This document shows positions 1 through 11,614 of a stretch of DNA of 64,000 bases, piece after piece. Below the pieces are notes generated by a model, which worked only from the letters and a program-made list of their open reading frames with translations, had not been told where the DNA came from and ran no database searches. Position numbers and translations under genes: made by a program. Each line of letters begins with the position of its first letter. The stretch's first letter is position 1. This DNA comes from Ciona savignyi (Eukaryota > Chordata > Ascidiacea > Phlebobranchia > Cionidae): assembly GCA_000149265.1 (NCBI GenBank), contig CH001357.1, positions 536,851 to 600,850 on the forward strand, given 5' to 3'.

Positions 1-506
1 TTTTTCCTTCGTCTTTTTTTCTTTATCCAGTGGTTCCGAAATAAATGTTTCGGAACTAATCGGACGTGGAAAGTTGAATCTGTTATATAAAAGTATTTAA
101 GTTTAGTTTCCCCTGTTAGTTTGTACAAGTTACCATTATTATAACATAAGGCTCAACTCATAAACATTTCTATATATTTAAAAACAACCGAAAAATATAT
201 TTGTAGGACGTAATCTTTCAACGGGTAAATTTCTTTTTTGTATTATTTTTTAATATATGGCATTGTGAAAGGCAAAGCTGAAAACTGCTAAACAATTATG
301 AGCGTTTAAGTCATATTTAGTACCACATACGTCTTTTATAAATAACTGCAAAACGACGTAAAGGTATTTTTCATTTCAAGTACTTTGAATATGCATATTT
401 AAATGTATACAATATATAAAACACATCACATAGCATACCTGCAAATTTTACCACCTTTTCTACAGGAACTTGAGTGTTTTTGACTGTGGGTTTGCAATTT
501 ACTTAC

Positions 507-3500
507 CTTTTCGTGAAGTTCCGGATCCACGTTTTTATCAGGAATTTTACAACTGATGTACCTATACACCGTGTGATGTTAATAACATGCCCTTTTAATT
601 AAAATTTGTAAATGGGTGTTCTTATCCTAATTAGTTTTAATTTTTAAATTATGTAATGATCTATAATTTCACATCCACAATTTTTATTCACTGTTTAATA
701 TGCCGCTATTTAATAATATATAAAAAAACTACAAATTAGTTTTCATTCAAATCAAAGTAGAATTTTATCATTTACAATATTAAACATAACTACTGCACAA
801 TATCAAGAAGTTACGAAAAAAAGTTTAAAATAAGGTATTCAGATTAAAACTTGTTACCTATCAATAAAGTCAAACACTTCTCCATCGGGACTGATTTTAT
901 AGAGCGGGGCGTCTTTAACCCAAAACAACGCGTGAATATGGGGCCAACCTGCAAAATTAACAGAAATTAAAACATGCATGGCGACATTTATAAATTTTAT
1001 TTTAGAATTATTCTTACCTCGCATTTGGAATTCAGTTCGAAAAAAAAAGTCCACGATGTGTCCAATAGGTTTTGACTCTGATCTTAAAATATCATTTAGA
1101 AAATGATGCACCCTCTGGTCAAACATTCTTGCAGCAGTGACCGGATTGCTTGCAATTAACTTGCAGTAGGTGTCCCAGTTAAGCTCCGGTACTGGTACAC
1201 CTTGTTGAGCGCAAATTGCCTCCACAATTTCAGGCCATCTACTATCTGCTGCGGAAAAACTACAAAACCAAGTTGGCTTACCTAGCTGCCGAAGCATGGC
1301 GAACAGATCCCTCAAAGTCTTTTCCCAGTATGGTGGACTTCCACGAATCGAATGGAGAGATTTATATGCTTCGTCTTTTCTTAGCCAGTTTTTTCAACTG
1401 ATTCGTCACTTACCAACATTCTCTTGGTAATCTTTGTTCCGTCCGATGTTCTGCTGGTATTCTTCCGCATGGCGATGGTTAGGGATGAAGCAACTGTTGT
1501 TACTTCGTTGATAAATTGACCCCAAAAAACATATTCAGGGCACGCTGCAAATCTGTTATCATAACTTAAAAGCCTAGAGTTTAAATATCGATTAAAACTT
1601 ACTTTTTGAGGTCGTTTACCTACGAAAGTGTTTTCTGCATTGGGAAATAATGAAGGAAAACAACTTGCTTCTGATTCCATTGCCTTCGTTGGTTTATTAC
1701 CTTCACCGGGTGCCAAACAAAGAATCTTATCTTCTGTGTCCAAGAGATGTTGGGCAGGGTCCGCCGGTTGAAGGCACGAAACAAGGGGTGTTGTTGTTTG
1801 ACTTACCTCAATATCTGGTTTACCTGAAGTTGTCTGTGCATTTTCGTCTTGTTGCTTATTATTCGCTATAATATATTTGTAATTAAAATGTTATTGTGAA
1901 TTTGCAATACGCTTTATTCGAAATAGTTAAAACCAAACTCACCACTGTCTTCATCGTCTTTAAGAATTTCATCCAGCAGCTCTTGGTCGAAATCTGCATG
2001 ATGACATGTTGATATACTTATTTTTTTTTACACGAAAATTCTTACCTTGATTTTCATTTACAGTGTAATGTAGATGGTCGTTTTCGGCTTCATTAATATG
2101 ATGAATATCAATATCTAAAATGGATTAATGTTATTAATGTTACAATGTAAGTATTCAAAAAAGTAGTGCACCCAACATACCTTTAAAAAGAGGATTGTTC
2201 TCTTTTAAAAATTCTAATGCCGAATTAACTTTGTTGGGGGTTATTACTTGATATAGATGATGGCCTTTGTACTCCAGTTTACGTTTTAATTTTACCCTCA
2301 TCAAAGTGTGAGATGCTGCTGATCGCGGAAGTATGGAAGTGGTTTTGCCAACATCAGCATTAACGCAGACCACCGACCCATGGATCCCTTTTTGTGCCCC
2401 ACGTGGAAGAGAAACTATCTTCATAAAAGGGAGAGTTGGAGATATGAGGTGTCGCTCTAGAGTATTTAATTCTTTTAGGGAGGGTGCAATTTCTTGTAAG
2501 TCTAACCCATTTTTCCAAGCTTGAGGGGGCATCTTTCCCTGCTTTGTGTACTTCATGCAGGTGAAGCATATCCATTGATGGCCATCTATATTAACATCCA
2601 ATACATAAGCTTCAATATTTGGAGTATAATCGCTTTTGCAAAACTGCTTTACTTGTTTTGAAAAGAATTCCCGATAGCAGAGCACAGCATGCATATTTTG
2701 GAAGCAGTTTGCAATGAGCTCGAAATATCTTAATGCAGTTTGATATATCCTTCTTTTCTTTTGTCTTTATTGATTGACGAGTTCTAACTTTCTTCACAAA
2801 TGTGGACTTAAATTCCTCATCAGTGTGATATAAATTTTGAATGCGTTTGGCGGATTGTGCAGACATATTTTTCCGGAATTCAGCATCTTGATGATATTTC
2901 TTCTTTATGATGCGCCCCATGGCTGCTTTCTTTATTTCCCTTAGCCCAGCGTCTTCGTAACGTATTTTTGATGTCCTCTTTGAAGTCTCTTTTAAAGCAG
3001 TTTTAAATTTTGATGTCACTCTCATACTTTTTCTTCATATGACTAGAAGACCTTTGTTTTCATTTTTTTTCTAATTATTTCATCTCCGTGATAATTGTCC
3101 AAAACTCGATTTTTCATTTTTTCTTTAATTTTTTCATCTCCGTGATAATTGTCCAAAACTCGTTTTTTCATTTTTTCTTTAATTTTTTCATCTCCGTGAT
3201 AATTGTCCAAAACCCGTTGTTTCATTTTTTCTTTAATTTTTTCATCTCCGTGATAATTGTCCAAAACCCGTTGTTTTATTTTTTCTTTAATTTTTTCATC
3301 TTCGTGATAACTGTCCAAAACTCGTTGTTTCATTTTTTCTTTAAATTTTTCATTTCCGTGATAACTGTCCAAAATTCTACGTTTCACTTTTTCTTTAATT
3401 TTTTCATTTCTGTGATAACTGTCCAAAATTCGTCGTTTTGTTTTTCCTTTAAATTTATCATCTGTATGGTATCTATCTGAAAATCTTTTTTTCATTTTTT

Positions 3501-3985
3501 CTTTCATATTGTCATCTCTATGGTAGCTGTCCAAAATTCTTTTCTTCACTCTTTTCTTTACATCTTCTACTCGGTGGTAATTTCTTAAAACTCGTTGTTT
3601 AGTGGCAATTTTAAATTGTTCATCTTTCTTGTATTTCGTTCTTCGTTTAAAATTGTGACACTTTTTATTCATAGCATACCACCTTTGAAACCGCTGATTA
3701 CCGGTACTAACAACCTTTGAAACAAGTTGTGTTGATTTTACCTGCACATTTTTAGTATTTATTTTTTTGTATACTATCAGTCAAATTTAGTTTTCCGTTT
3801 TAAAAGTTTATTTAAATTTAGCCAAATGCAATAAAGTTTCTATTTACTATCAACAATAATATTAGTAATAAAAATTGTCAATGTCATACAGCTTAAATTT
3901 GCCAAATGCTTACCACAGAAGCTTCTAAAATTTCAGCCTCAGTCAGTCTATGAAGGACAAGTCGAGGTGTCATCAAATTGTCCTA
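507..3985 (-). CDS. Helitron Rep/helicase polyprotein, N-terminal exons (partial)
   Basis: The product is a rolling-circle replication initiator-helicase acting on the element's own DNA. Reading from high to low coordinates: a probable first exon near 3985-3915; a lysine-rich block 3740-2610 with an 18-residue repeat ending in YHGDE; a DUF6570-like block 2690-2175 with CFTC and PRGAQKG; a small acidic exon near 1998-1943; then 1743-1018 with Helitron_like_N motifs (APGEGNKP, FPSLFPNAE, VSFNRYLNSR, RGSPPYW, LGKPTWF, SAADSRWPEI). Exon 948-858 holds GWPHIHALFW and exon 552-507 continues as CKIPDKNVDPELHEK. Clear introns are 1017-949 (69 nt) and 857-553, both GT-AG and phase-compatible. Near 1390 the frame shifts by one base in a run of six A, so this copy is damaged or the base count is wrong. 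Exon boundaries above 1.75 kb are approximate. Confidence 0.7.
3081..3620 (-). repeat. 54-bp coding minisatellite inside the Helitron ORF
   Basis: About ten units start every 54 bases (3081, 3135, 3189, 3243, 3297, 3351, 3405, 3459, 3513, 3567). On the minus strand each encodes 18 residues, roughly KIKEKMKQRVLDNYHGDE. Units near 3100-3300 are almost identical and those towards 3600 are degenerate, so the array seems to have expanded at its C-terminal side. The sequence on the other strand is also open, but only as a shadow. Confidence 0.9.
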
Positions 3986-4621
3986 AAAATAAATAAAACA
4001 GCATTATTGATTAGGCACGAATATTTACAGGTTGTTTAAATTGTTAAAAGAGCCAGAGTATATTTATAAACAATCTTACGAATTAAGAAGGGTTGTAGGA
4101 GTCCCACACGTATTTATATTTGTTTCGCTGTGTATTTTTAATTATTAATTCGTTATGCCATGTGTCCATATTTTGTGCATTTGCGATTTAGTAGGAAGTT
4201 GCGATTAGTTTTCTGCTCAATTAATGAATGGTTTACAGCAAGGTCTTTTTAACGACTGCAACGCTTTGTGTACAAACATGTGTTTCCTGCTATAAGTCTT
4301 ATATAAACTTTGTATAATTCCATAATATTGAGAGAGAACCGAGAATGGCCTTTTGGCCAGCTTTCTCTCTAGCTTACCCTATATCTACCTGAGCTATGCC
4401 CCTGTGTACAGTGCTAACTGGCTGCATGCTGTGCGACAACCCAATAAAATACTTGACTTCTGTTTATAGCATCTCTATCCTGGTAAAAAAACGTCTAAAG
4501 TTACTGTAATAGTTAAATATAGCACCCCTAGTGTCCACACTATAATACCCTCAATGCATTTATGTAAATCAATGGACATTTAATACTTGACGCAATACAA
4601 TGAGGACCGTCATAATGTGTG

Positions 4622-4921
4622 AAGGATAGGATAGGATAGGATATTCATGTTTATCCCCGTGAATGAAAAAAACATGGGGGTTTATACACGGGCAATCGTC
4701 AGATCACCTCGCGCCCATCGTCGGTTAAGGAAGCTATTGCAGTGTGTTGTATATGATAGACACGTTCCTTTAATTTGGTAGAATCAATTAATCCGCTGGG
4801 TTCAGACAATTTCCGTAAAGTGCCTTGCCCAAGGACACAACCGACTAGCTAGTAACCAGTTTCGCACCTGCAACCTTTCGATTGAAAGGCAACGCACTTA
4901 ATCGTAAGACAAACGGGCCGG
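4622..4921 (-). repeat. Long tRNA-derived SINE, near full length
   Basis: Read on the minus strand it has a tRNA-like head with a B-box-like GGTGCGAAACTGG, the body motif GTCCTTGGGCAAGGCACTTT, ATTAATCCGCTGGG in reverse, and a 3' tail of ATCCT repeats (ggataggatagg on the plus strand). It lies inside the possible LTR region of the gypsy-like fossil. Confidence 0.85.
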
Positions 4922-5034
4922 ACAATTGGTGTGTTCGAATATGTACACGTGCTTAGACCTTCCAGGAACTCACGAGTTATATAGATAGAGTCAATAACTC
5001 ATATTAAGTAAATGTGTTAGAACGCATAATTACA

Positions 5035-5539
5035 AGGTGTCAGAAGTCGGAAAATTCGTTACAAATATTGACAGAAGACGGATGTTAACGGATTAAGATC
5101 GCAAAAGCACAAGGACTACGTAGGCTATGCAACCTACCAAAGCAAGTAAACTTTTCTGTACCGAACCGCACAGCAGAAAATTGGCGAAAATATGAGACAA
5201 GTTTTCGTATATATGCTACAGCAACGAAGTTGGAACAAGACGATGGGAAAACACAAGTTGCAATATTGTTAAACGCAGCTGGTTATATTCGCACATTTTA
5301 AGTTCTCCTATGAAGATGATAAAGCAGACGTTTTGGAAGACGTTCTAAAGAAATTCCGTATGTACTGCGAAACCAAGAAAAACGTCATATTTGAAGCCTA
5401 CCGTTTTCACAAGCGAGATAGGGCTGATGGTGAGTCTTTTGACATTTGGGTTAATGATTTAGGACATCTACTAGAATCATGCGAATTTGGGGATCAAAAG
5501 GACAGACACCTACGAGACAGAATTGTCATTGGCATAAAT
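5035..5539 (+). mobile_element. Ty3/gypsy-type LTR retrotransposon fossil, gag-side fragment
   Basis: A short internal-region fragment begins with a leader resembling a gypsy primer-binding region (ggtgtcagaagtcgg near 5036) and runs into a Gag-like stretch (FDIWVNDLGHLL, DRHLRDRIVIGI). An AT-rich segment with a poly-A-type signal near 4440-4455 could be part of its LTR, split by the SINE at 4622-4921. No protease, reverse transcriptase or integrase is present. It is clearly broken, interrupted by at least two younger insertions, and looks old. Confidence 0.55.
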
Positions 5540-5640
5540 CAGGGATGTCCAACCTGCGGCCCGCTGGCCGCAGTGCGGCCCACCTGAGATTTTTGTGCGG
5601 CCCGCTAGTCATTTTTACTCCAAGTAGTATCAAACACTTA
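5540..5640. mobile_element. hAT-like terminal segment (left end only)
   Basis: The sequence starting cagggatgtccaacctgcgg, followed by repeated gcggcccg, resembles non-autonomous hAT ends (compare the elements at 13157, 33006 and 34103). It begins exactly where the gag similarity stops. I could not find the matching right end or an 8-bp duplication. Confidence 0.4.
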
Positions 5641-7384
5641 TCTCCATTGACTTTGTATTGCAGAAATAAGTTTTTGTTTCTTTCTTTATGTGTGTTATTT
5701 GTTCCTTTTTTCAAAGATGAAATTAATCGCTTTTAATTGTTTCTTTATGTACCCATTCAGGGTTGGAATTAAGGGATCGCGAATCGCTATTCGCGAACCG
5801 TTTTCTAAAGTTTGCGAATTACAAAATTTAACAAACTCGCGAAAATATAAATTACCGGTACTGATTTCGCGCACTTTTAATAATAAATCCTCAACACGTT
5901 AATATAACATCGTTTGCCTTCAACATAACATTATTTATTTACATTGGCTTTACTTTTAATTTTTCAAATGGGACCCATAAATACATCTGTCTGATAGTGA
6001 TTTTCGTTTGCCGTATCAAGGTTACCTTTATATTGGATTGAAAATGAAATATAAAGCTAAATCGCTTTGTTTATGTCGCCATGAAATTGCGTCATCAATC
6101 GATATCATAGACTAGTATACGCATGTGATTTCGACGTGCGTCATGTGTTATTAACTTAAATATAACTTTCCCTCCCATTAAAATTCAGGCTACTACCTCG
6201 TCGACTAGAAAAGTTTAATGAAATCTTAATAAAATAAATGTTAAAATATCACTAAAAAGTTCAATCAATAAGTTATACCCAATGTAAATAATAAGATAGT
6301 AGAAATGTGATTTGGAACGCTAATACATGGATTTAAACAGTGGATTAATTGCAAATAACAATATAATTATAGAAGTATAAATCTTTATGTTGTGACTTTA
6401 TCAAGCGTTAACCCAACTGTTTGGTAATTAACAATTTTTTATCAGTTTGAAATGTTTAAAGTATGTGTTATTAATCCTATTTTATAAACTAGTAATAACT
6501 ATTCCACTTAGAAGGCAGTAGCATATGCAAGTGGTTCAAGAGCCAACAAGAACCATATGGTCGCTTTAAATAGATTCACTGTATATACTATACAAATATA
6601 CTATTCATATAGTGCGTTATCGTTTAAATACAACTTTAATAGGATGGATTATTCATGTTATTATTGTAAATTGGAAAACGTATGGTTCGTTATGAGATAT
6701 ATATTTTAGTTAGTTTCTTCATTTTTTTGCGCCAGTATTAAATAATGGCAAACAAATCAAATCACGGCACAGGTACAAGAAAATACGGCAAAACTAGCTT
6801 TAAAATACAGAGCTCCGTTAGGGCCGGCAAAAAAACTATACTAAACAAAACCAAGTATGCCAACGTCTTACCACGTATAACACAGACACTGTAATAAACA
6901 CCATCATAAATAAAACTTGTGTTTGTGTAAATAAATCAATATTGTTAACATGCACAAGAAGTTAAGACTGTGATTTAACATGGTGATCATAATTTAAAAG
7001 GAACAAAACCTGGAAACCATGCGTGCATATAATTCTATCAGTGAAATCAACATGTGAAAACAGGTGAGTTAAGATACATGGAGTTACAAATATATGTAAA
7101 AAAGGTAGATAAATAAAGGAGTTAATTGGAATTTATTTGGGGCAAGGAGTAATGGAATGTTTAACTTAGAAAATACTTAGATGAGCTATTGCAGTGTGTT
7201 GAGTGTTATATACACTGGAGACATTATTTTATGTTTTAAAAACCATTACACCATCGTCGACAGCGTCCAAACAACGTGATTAAAATGCATGTCAAAGATG
7301 GCATTTTTTGTGCGCGAAGCTAACCGTAAAACGTGGTTTGCACAAAACGTTTAATCAATCACAAAATACCCAAACGGCTGTAAA
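5641..7384. other. AT-rich stretch with no recognisable gene
   Basis: No exon chain, RNA gene or clear repeat could be recognised. Short open frames near 5.69-5.90 kb lack domain motifs and splice support. A segment starting cagggttggaattaagg near 5757 is rich in CGCGAA motifs and might be another element end, unsupported. Confidence 0.5.
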
Positions 7385-7714
7385 AGCTGAATTGCACACA
7401 TAATTATATGTAGAAGTTTCAAATACTGTGTCTTTAAAAATCCACTGTTACAGTTTAAGTATGTCCTAAGTAGTAACTCGCCGATGAACTGTTATTTGGC
7501 CCCGTTAGGTGATCTTGTTTTTAATATTGTTCAAGTTAAATATACATGTAAAATGGTAAGTTTTTAACACTTTTGCAGTTATATTTCTAGTATCTGGGCC
7601 TATGAACCTAATGTACTCTACTGCACTATAACTTTTAAAAAATAATGCAAATCATTTCTATCGCAGATTATATAAGAATGTGTTACACAATTCTAGTTAG
7701 TTGTGTCCTTGAAC

Positions 7715-8195
7715 AGTTTCGAATCCATGATGGGCTTGTTGTTAAGACCGTTTTTTTATTATGTAGGTCGGTATACTTATCGGTCGCGTTAACCATTAGC
7801 CACATGACCGTACAAGTCTTTTTTCCCTTTTTACCCGAGCCAAGTTTTGAACACTTGATGCGCTCGCGACTTGGCCGTTTTTGTATGTTAGTCGGTATAT
7901 GTATCGGTCGCGTTAACCATTCGGCCACATGACCGTACAAGTCTTTTTTTACTTTTTTTACCTGAGCCAAGTTTTGAACTCTTGATGGGCTCGCGACTTG
8001 TACCGCTTTTGTATGTTAGTCGGTATATGTATCGGTCGCGTTAACCATTCGGCCACATGACCGTACAAGTCTTTTTTTACTTTTTTTACCTGAGCCAAGT
8101 TTTGAACTCTTGATGGGCTCGCGACTTGTACCGCTTTTGTATGTTAGTCGGTATATGTATCGGTCGCGTTAACCATTCGGCCACACAACCGTACA
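7715..8195 (-). repeat. Tandem array of four short tRNA-Ser-like SINE units
   Basis: Four roughly 125-bp units on the minus strand each contain a B-box-like TTCGAA or TTTGAA segment near 'gatgggctcg', the spacer 'gtcggtatatgtatcggt' and the A-box complement 'cgcgttaaccattcggccac'. The third and fourth units are almost identical. Block B has only one unit at the matching place (13535-13645), so the array grew after the block duplication or contracted in block B. Confidence 0.8.
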
Positions 8196-8568
8196 AGTCG
8201 ACGACATATGCATTGGGCCAACGTTGATGCCTCATCTAGCGCCGCCCTCAACTACGTTTGTAGTTGACGCCATCGGGCCAACGACCCAAAATGGGGATTC
8301 ACCTTAATGAAAATGTCGGACATATTTTAAAATGTAATTGGATCAACGTAAACTGCTGACAGAATATTGACTTCTGGACCGAGGACGATATGTGAAAAAA
8401 CGTGTGCTTTGATAATCTCCATCCCTAAACTTTCTAGACCACAAATCCAAATATAAACAAACTGCTTGCGCAAATAAATTTTGAATTAAATATGATACCC
8501 ACAGGGAATTATCAACTCAACAACACTTTATAGCATTTGTTGCATATTAGTTCGGTCTCTTATAGCAA

Positions 8569-8802
8569 TGGATGTCATGTCGGTTGTGTCCTTGGGCAAG
8601 GCACTTAACGGACATTGCCTGCACCCAGCGGATTAATGGGTTCTACCAGATTGAAGTAACGTGTGAATCATACACAACACACTATAATAACTCTAGTAAC
8701 CCAATGGTGGGCGCTAGGTAATCTGACGATTGCCCGTGTGTTAACCGCCTTGGTTTTCCCACTAACGGGGATAAACATGAACATCCTATCTTACGTAAAA
8801 GT
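8569..8802 (+). repeat. Long SINE, 5'-truncated (block A)
   Basis: It starts within the body (cggttgtgtccttgggcaag) and ends with gataaacatgaacatcctat. The same truncated copy stands at 14023-14256 in block B, so it predates the duplication. Confidence 0.8.
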
Positions 8803-9427
8803 ATAAACAGGGTGTGCAATTAAGCGTAAATAGTTTAGTTTATTTTTCGTTTTTCAATTTTCACAATAAAAAACGCAATAAAACAAAAATAGGTAAAACA
8901 GTATACCTTTGAAGCAATCAAGCAATAATGTCTGTTTAAAAAAATAATTTCCTGCTATCAATGTATGTGACAAACATCAATAACGTAGTAATAAATAACA
9001 GTGTTTAAATAAGGAACAAATAATGTTTATATATATAATATTACACGATATTAATTTTCCATTAAATTCAAGCCTTAACGTATAAGTAGGTACTTATAAG
9101 AACAAACACTTTGCTATTTTGGAAAAATATGCAGTTTTAAGAATACAGTGGATTACATATATTTGCAACGTATGATGTTATATATTGAATTTTGCACAGT
9201 GTGGATATTTAGTTCTAATAACGAAAGTTAACCGTATTGAAACTCAGGTAAAAGATTAAGGCAGGATCCTTTGTCAGCAAGACCATTTTTATATAATAAT
9301 CGGTATATGAATTCGTCGCGTTAACAACTCGGCTACACGACTGTACCGTGGGTAAATGTTTGTATCGTGATAGTCCAACTTGTATTAAAAAAACATGGGT
9401 AAAATGTAATTTAAAACAAAATACTTA

Positions 9428-9548
9428 TATAAACGGCTGTGTGGCCGATTGGTTAACGCGACCGATTCATAATTCTGCTCCATACAACAAAAAAACGATC
9501 TTAGTTACGAGCCCAACATGAGATCGAAACTTAGACCGGTAAAAAAGC
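9428..9548 (+). repeat. Short tRNA-Ser-like SINE (block A), with an inverted partner just upstream
   Basis: It holds tggccgattggttaacgcg (A-box region) and a B-box-like gatcgaaac. A partial copy in opposite orientation lies at 9285-9350. Both have counterparts in block B (14872-14990 and 14715-14775). Confidence 0.7.
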
Positions 9549-9688
9549 ACTGATGATTATCTATAGTTCTAGGTAGTGGGAAAAATAGGAACAACATATT
9601 GGCAAAGCACAACATACAATCTCTGCGTTTTATAAATGAAGTATAACTGAACTGTGATGTGGCAAAACCATTCAGAGTTTCTGTGGTT

Positions 9689-11103
9689 TTATTCATATCT
9701 CTTTGTGTACGTTCCTGGGACAGAAACATGCGCTCCAAGAACCAAATTGTTGTCCTTACTTACCTTCTTTTTAGACGTGTCTGTCGTCGTCTTTGTAATT
9801 TCGCTGGATTTCCTTGATCGCATCCGATTTAAAGGGGGAACTTCGAATATAAACTTTGGTGATTTTTTCGATTTTGTTCCATCGCTAAATACACTTTTGT
9901 CTTGTTTAAACTGACTGATAGCTTGTGCTTTGTTGTACTTTTTTCGAATAGCGGTACGAATTTCGGAACTGAACACACAATATAGTAGAAATACAAAGAA
10001 ACCTTGTAGACCGTTTAAAGCAGCGTTGATGTACATGAAAACCACCGAAGCTTCCACTGATTCGATGCCTGCAATGTGGAAGGTTGTAAGTATAAATGGA
10101 GGGTTTTCAAACTAGCTGTAAGAGTCTAATTTTGTTATCGGGCCCGGTTTTGAACCAAGGATCCGTAGTCTATTTTTTGTTGCAGTGAGTGCCTAATTAG
10201 GTGATTACAACCACTGACTGGACTTGATACCGGATTTAAACACAATTAAGCTATATAGGACAGATGCTAGTGGACAAACATTTGGATAGCGGCCGGTTTC
10301 TACCCCACACGCTTTCTGGTGAGGGCATACTGCAAATATTCCTAGCTATTCGCCCGTTTCCCTTCATTTTAGTAAATATTTACTTACTAGGCAAATTGTG
10401 CTGAAAGGTACAGCTATCCCAAATAGCGTAAACGTGTATCACTCAGGTATCAAGCCCAGTAGACCCTCAATTAGGTAGTGACTGTAATGTGAGGAAAATC
10501 CGCTCACCCCATAGGGTATTAACGCCGCTAATATAATACATTACTCATCACATACACCAATCTGTGTGGTGGTTGCAATGTCGTTCGGGAAAACGATTTC
10601 AAATGACTCACCTACAAAGAAGCCCACGAACCACGGAATTCCTAATATGGGCAACAACACAAACACCGCTTTCGTTGCCGCAGTCACGTGGGAGAAACCG
10701 ACGTCGCTTTTCCTTTCCTCACTCGTATTGGCGCTTGGTTTCATACCCTCCGTATGCTTGCTCATCCTATACACGAAGTAAGCCATCCGAACCACCACCG
10801 CAAGGTTGATGAATAGTATCGTAGCTAGCGGGACGACCACAGCTCCGATCATAACCCCGGAACCTGGCTTCACTGAACATCGATTGTATCGCGTCGCCAG
10901 TTGGTCGATGACGTAGTCAGGGTTTAAATCCATGTACGACTACGTTGAAAAGCCAACAGCGACTGCGATGACGGTAATGAAGCAGGGGATCCCCCAGCCG
11001 ATAGCAAAACGAGCTATTGTATGCCAGGATTGCAGTTTGCTGAATCCTCCTTGCTCCATCGTCTTCCAAACCAATGTGATTCCTTCTATCAATCCCCACA
11101 TTC
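9689..11103 (-). pseudogene. Copy 1: last two exons of a duplicated C-type-lectin adhesion GPCR
   Basis: Two exons match the end of the receptor gene at 15123-22323 in length, splice signals and sequence: 11103-10612 (492 nt, TM3 to TM6) and 10068-9689 (380 nt, TM7 and C-tail). No lectin, stalk, GAIN or TM1 exon exists upstream on this copy. The 492-nt exon carries an in-frame TAG at 10942-10940 where copies 2 and 3 have CAG (Gln) in STQSYMDL, so its product would stop after TM4. The tail exon is still open and nearly identical to copy 2. The exons could in principle serve as alternative 3' exons of copy 2, but the stop argues for a non-functional duplicate, perhaps a gene-conversion partner. 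Confidence 0.85.
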
Positions 11104-11614
11104 CTGTGAATATAAACTTGATTTAGAAATCAACAACATAATTAGATAATATTAAATAGAAAGCTGTGCATATAAACTCGATTTAGAATTTTCGAGAATG
11201 TTTCGATTCAGTAGAATGGTGCGACACCTTTCATTCAAAGGGTGGTGAGTTTACAATCTGTCGTTAACCACTTAATTATGATAAAATGTAGATGTTTACC
11301 CCTGTAAATGGGAAAACCAGGGGCGTTAAAAAAAAACGGACAAAAACAATATGTGTCCCATTTTTCCAAATGGGACCCATAATTACATGTAGAAGCTTCA
11401 AATACTGTGTCTTTAAAAATCCACTGTTCGTTTTGGCGTCTATTTCCGTTCCTGTGTCGTGATTATATTCGTTTGTCATTTTTAAACACTGCGCAAAAAT
11501 GAATAAACTAAACTAAACTACTATAGTTTAAGTATGTCCTAAGGTTAAGGAGTAACTGCGTAGATAAACTGGTATTTGGGTGCGTTAGGTTATCTTGTGA
11601 TTCAACTGATTTTA

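Larger units (their letters stand above)
1..3990 (-). mobile_element. Helitron rolling-circle transposon, Rep N-terminal half, running off the left edge
   Basis: Minus-strand coding blocks from about 3.99 kb to the left edge carry the order typical of animal Helitron polyproteins: an N-terminal basic repeat region, a CxxC-bearing DUF6570-like domain, a Helitron_like_N domain and a Rep motif GWPHIHALFW with the HUH-type H-I-H. The helicase half would lie beyond base 1, and neither the 5'-TC nor the 3'-CTRR hairpin end is visible. Several blocks join by GT-AG introns. It is a plain DNA transposon, probably immobile: the frame changes in an A-run near 1390. Confidence 0.85.
7549..11335 (-). repeat. 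Segmental duplication, block A (paired with 13033-16790)
   Basis: This block aligns collinearly with block B: the 'gtaaaatggtaa' start, the short-SINE region, the 5'-truncated long SINE near 8.58 kb, both receptor exons, their intron and downstream flank. The offset is about 5.43 kb at the exons. Block A has extra tandem SINE units at 7.8-8.2 kb; block B has an extra hAT MITE. Flank 7385-7548 is also matched by 11383-11610, so the original duplication reached further left and was later split by the LINE at about 11.6-13.0 kb. Confidence 0.9.

Noticed and set aside
3088-3480. Plus-strand open frame of repeated phenylalanine-rich FHFFFNFFISVI units
   Set aside because: It is the antisense of the Helitron 54-bp coding repeat, which is open on the strand that carries all other Helitron motifs.
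5690-5902. Short plus-strand open frame after the hAT end
   Set aside because: No motif, no splice signals, and the region appears to be element debris.
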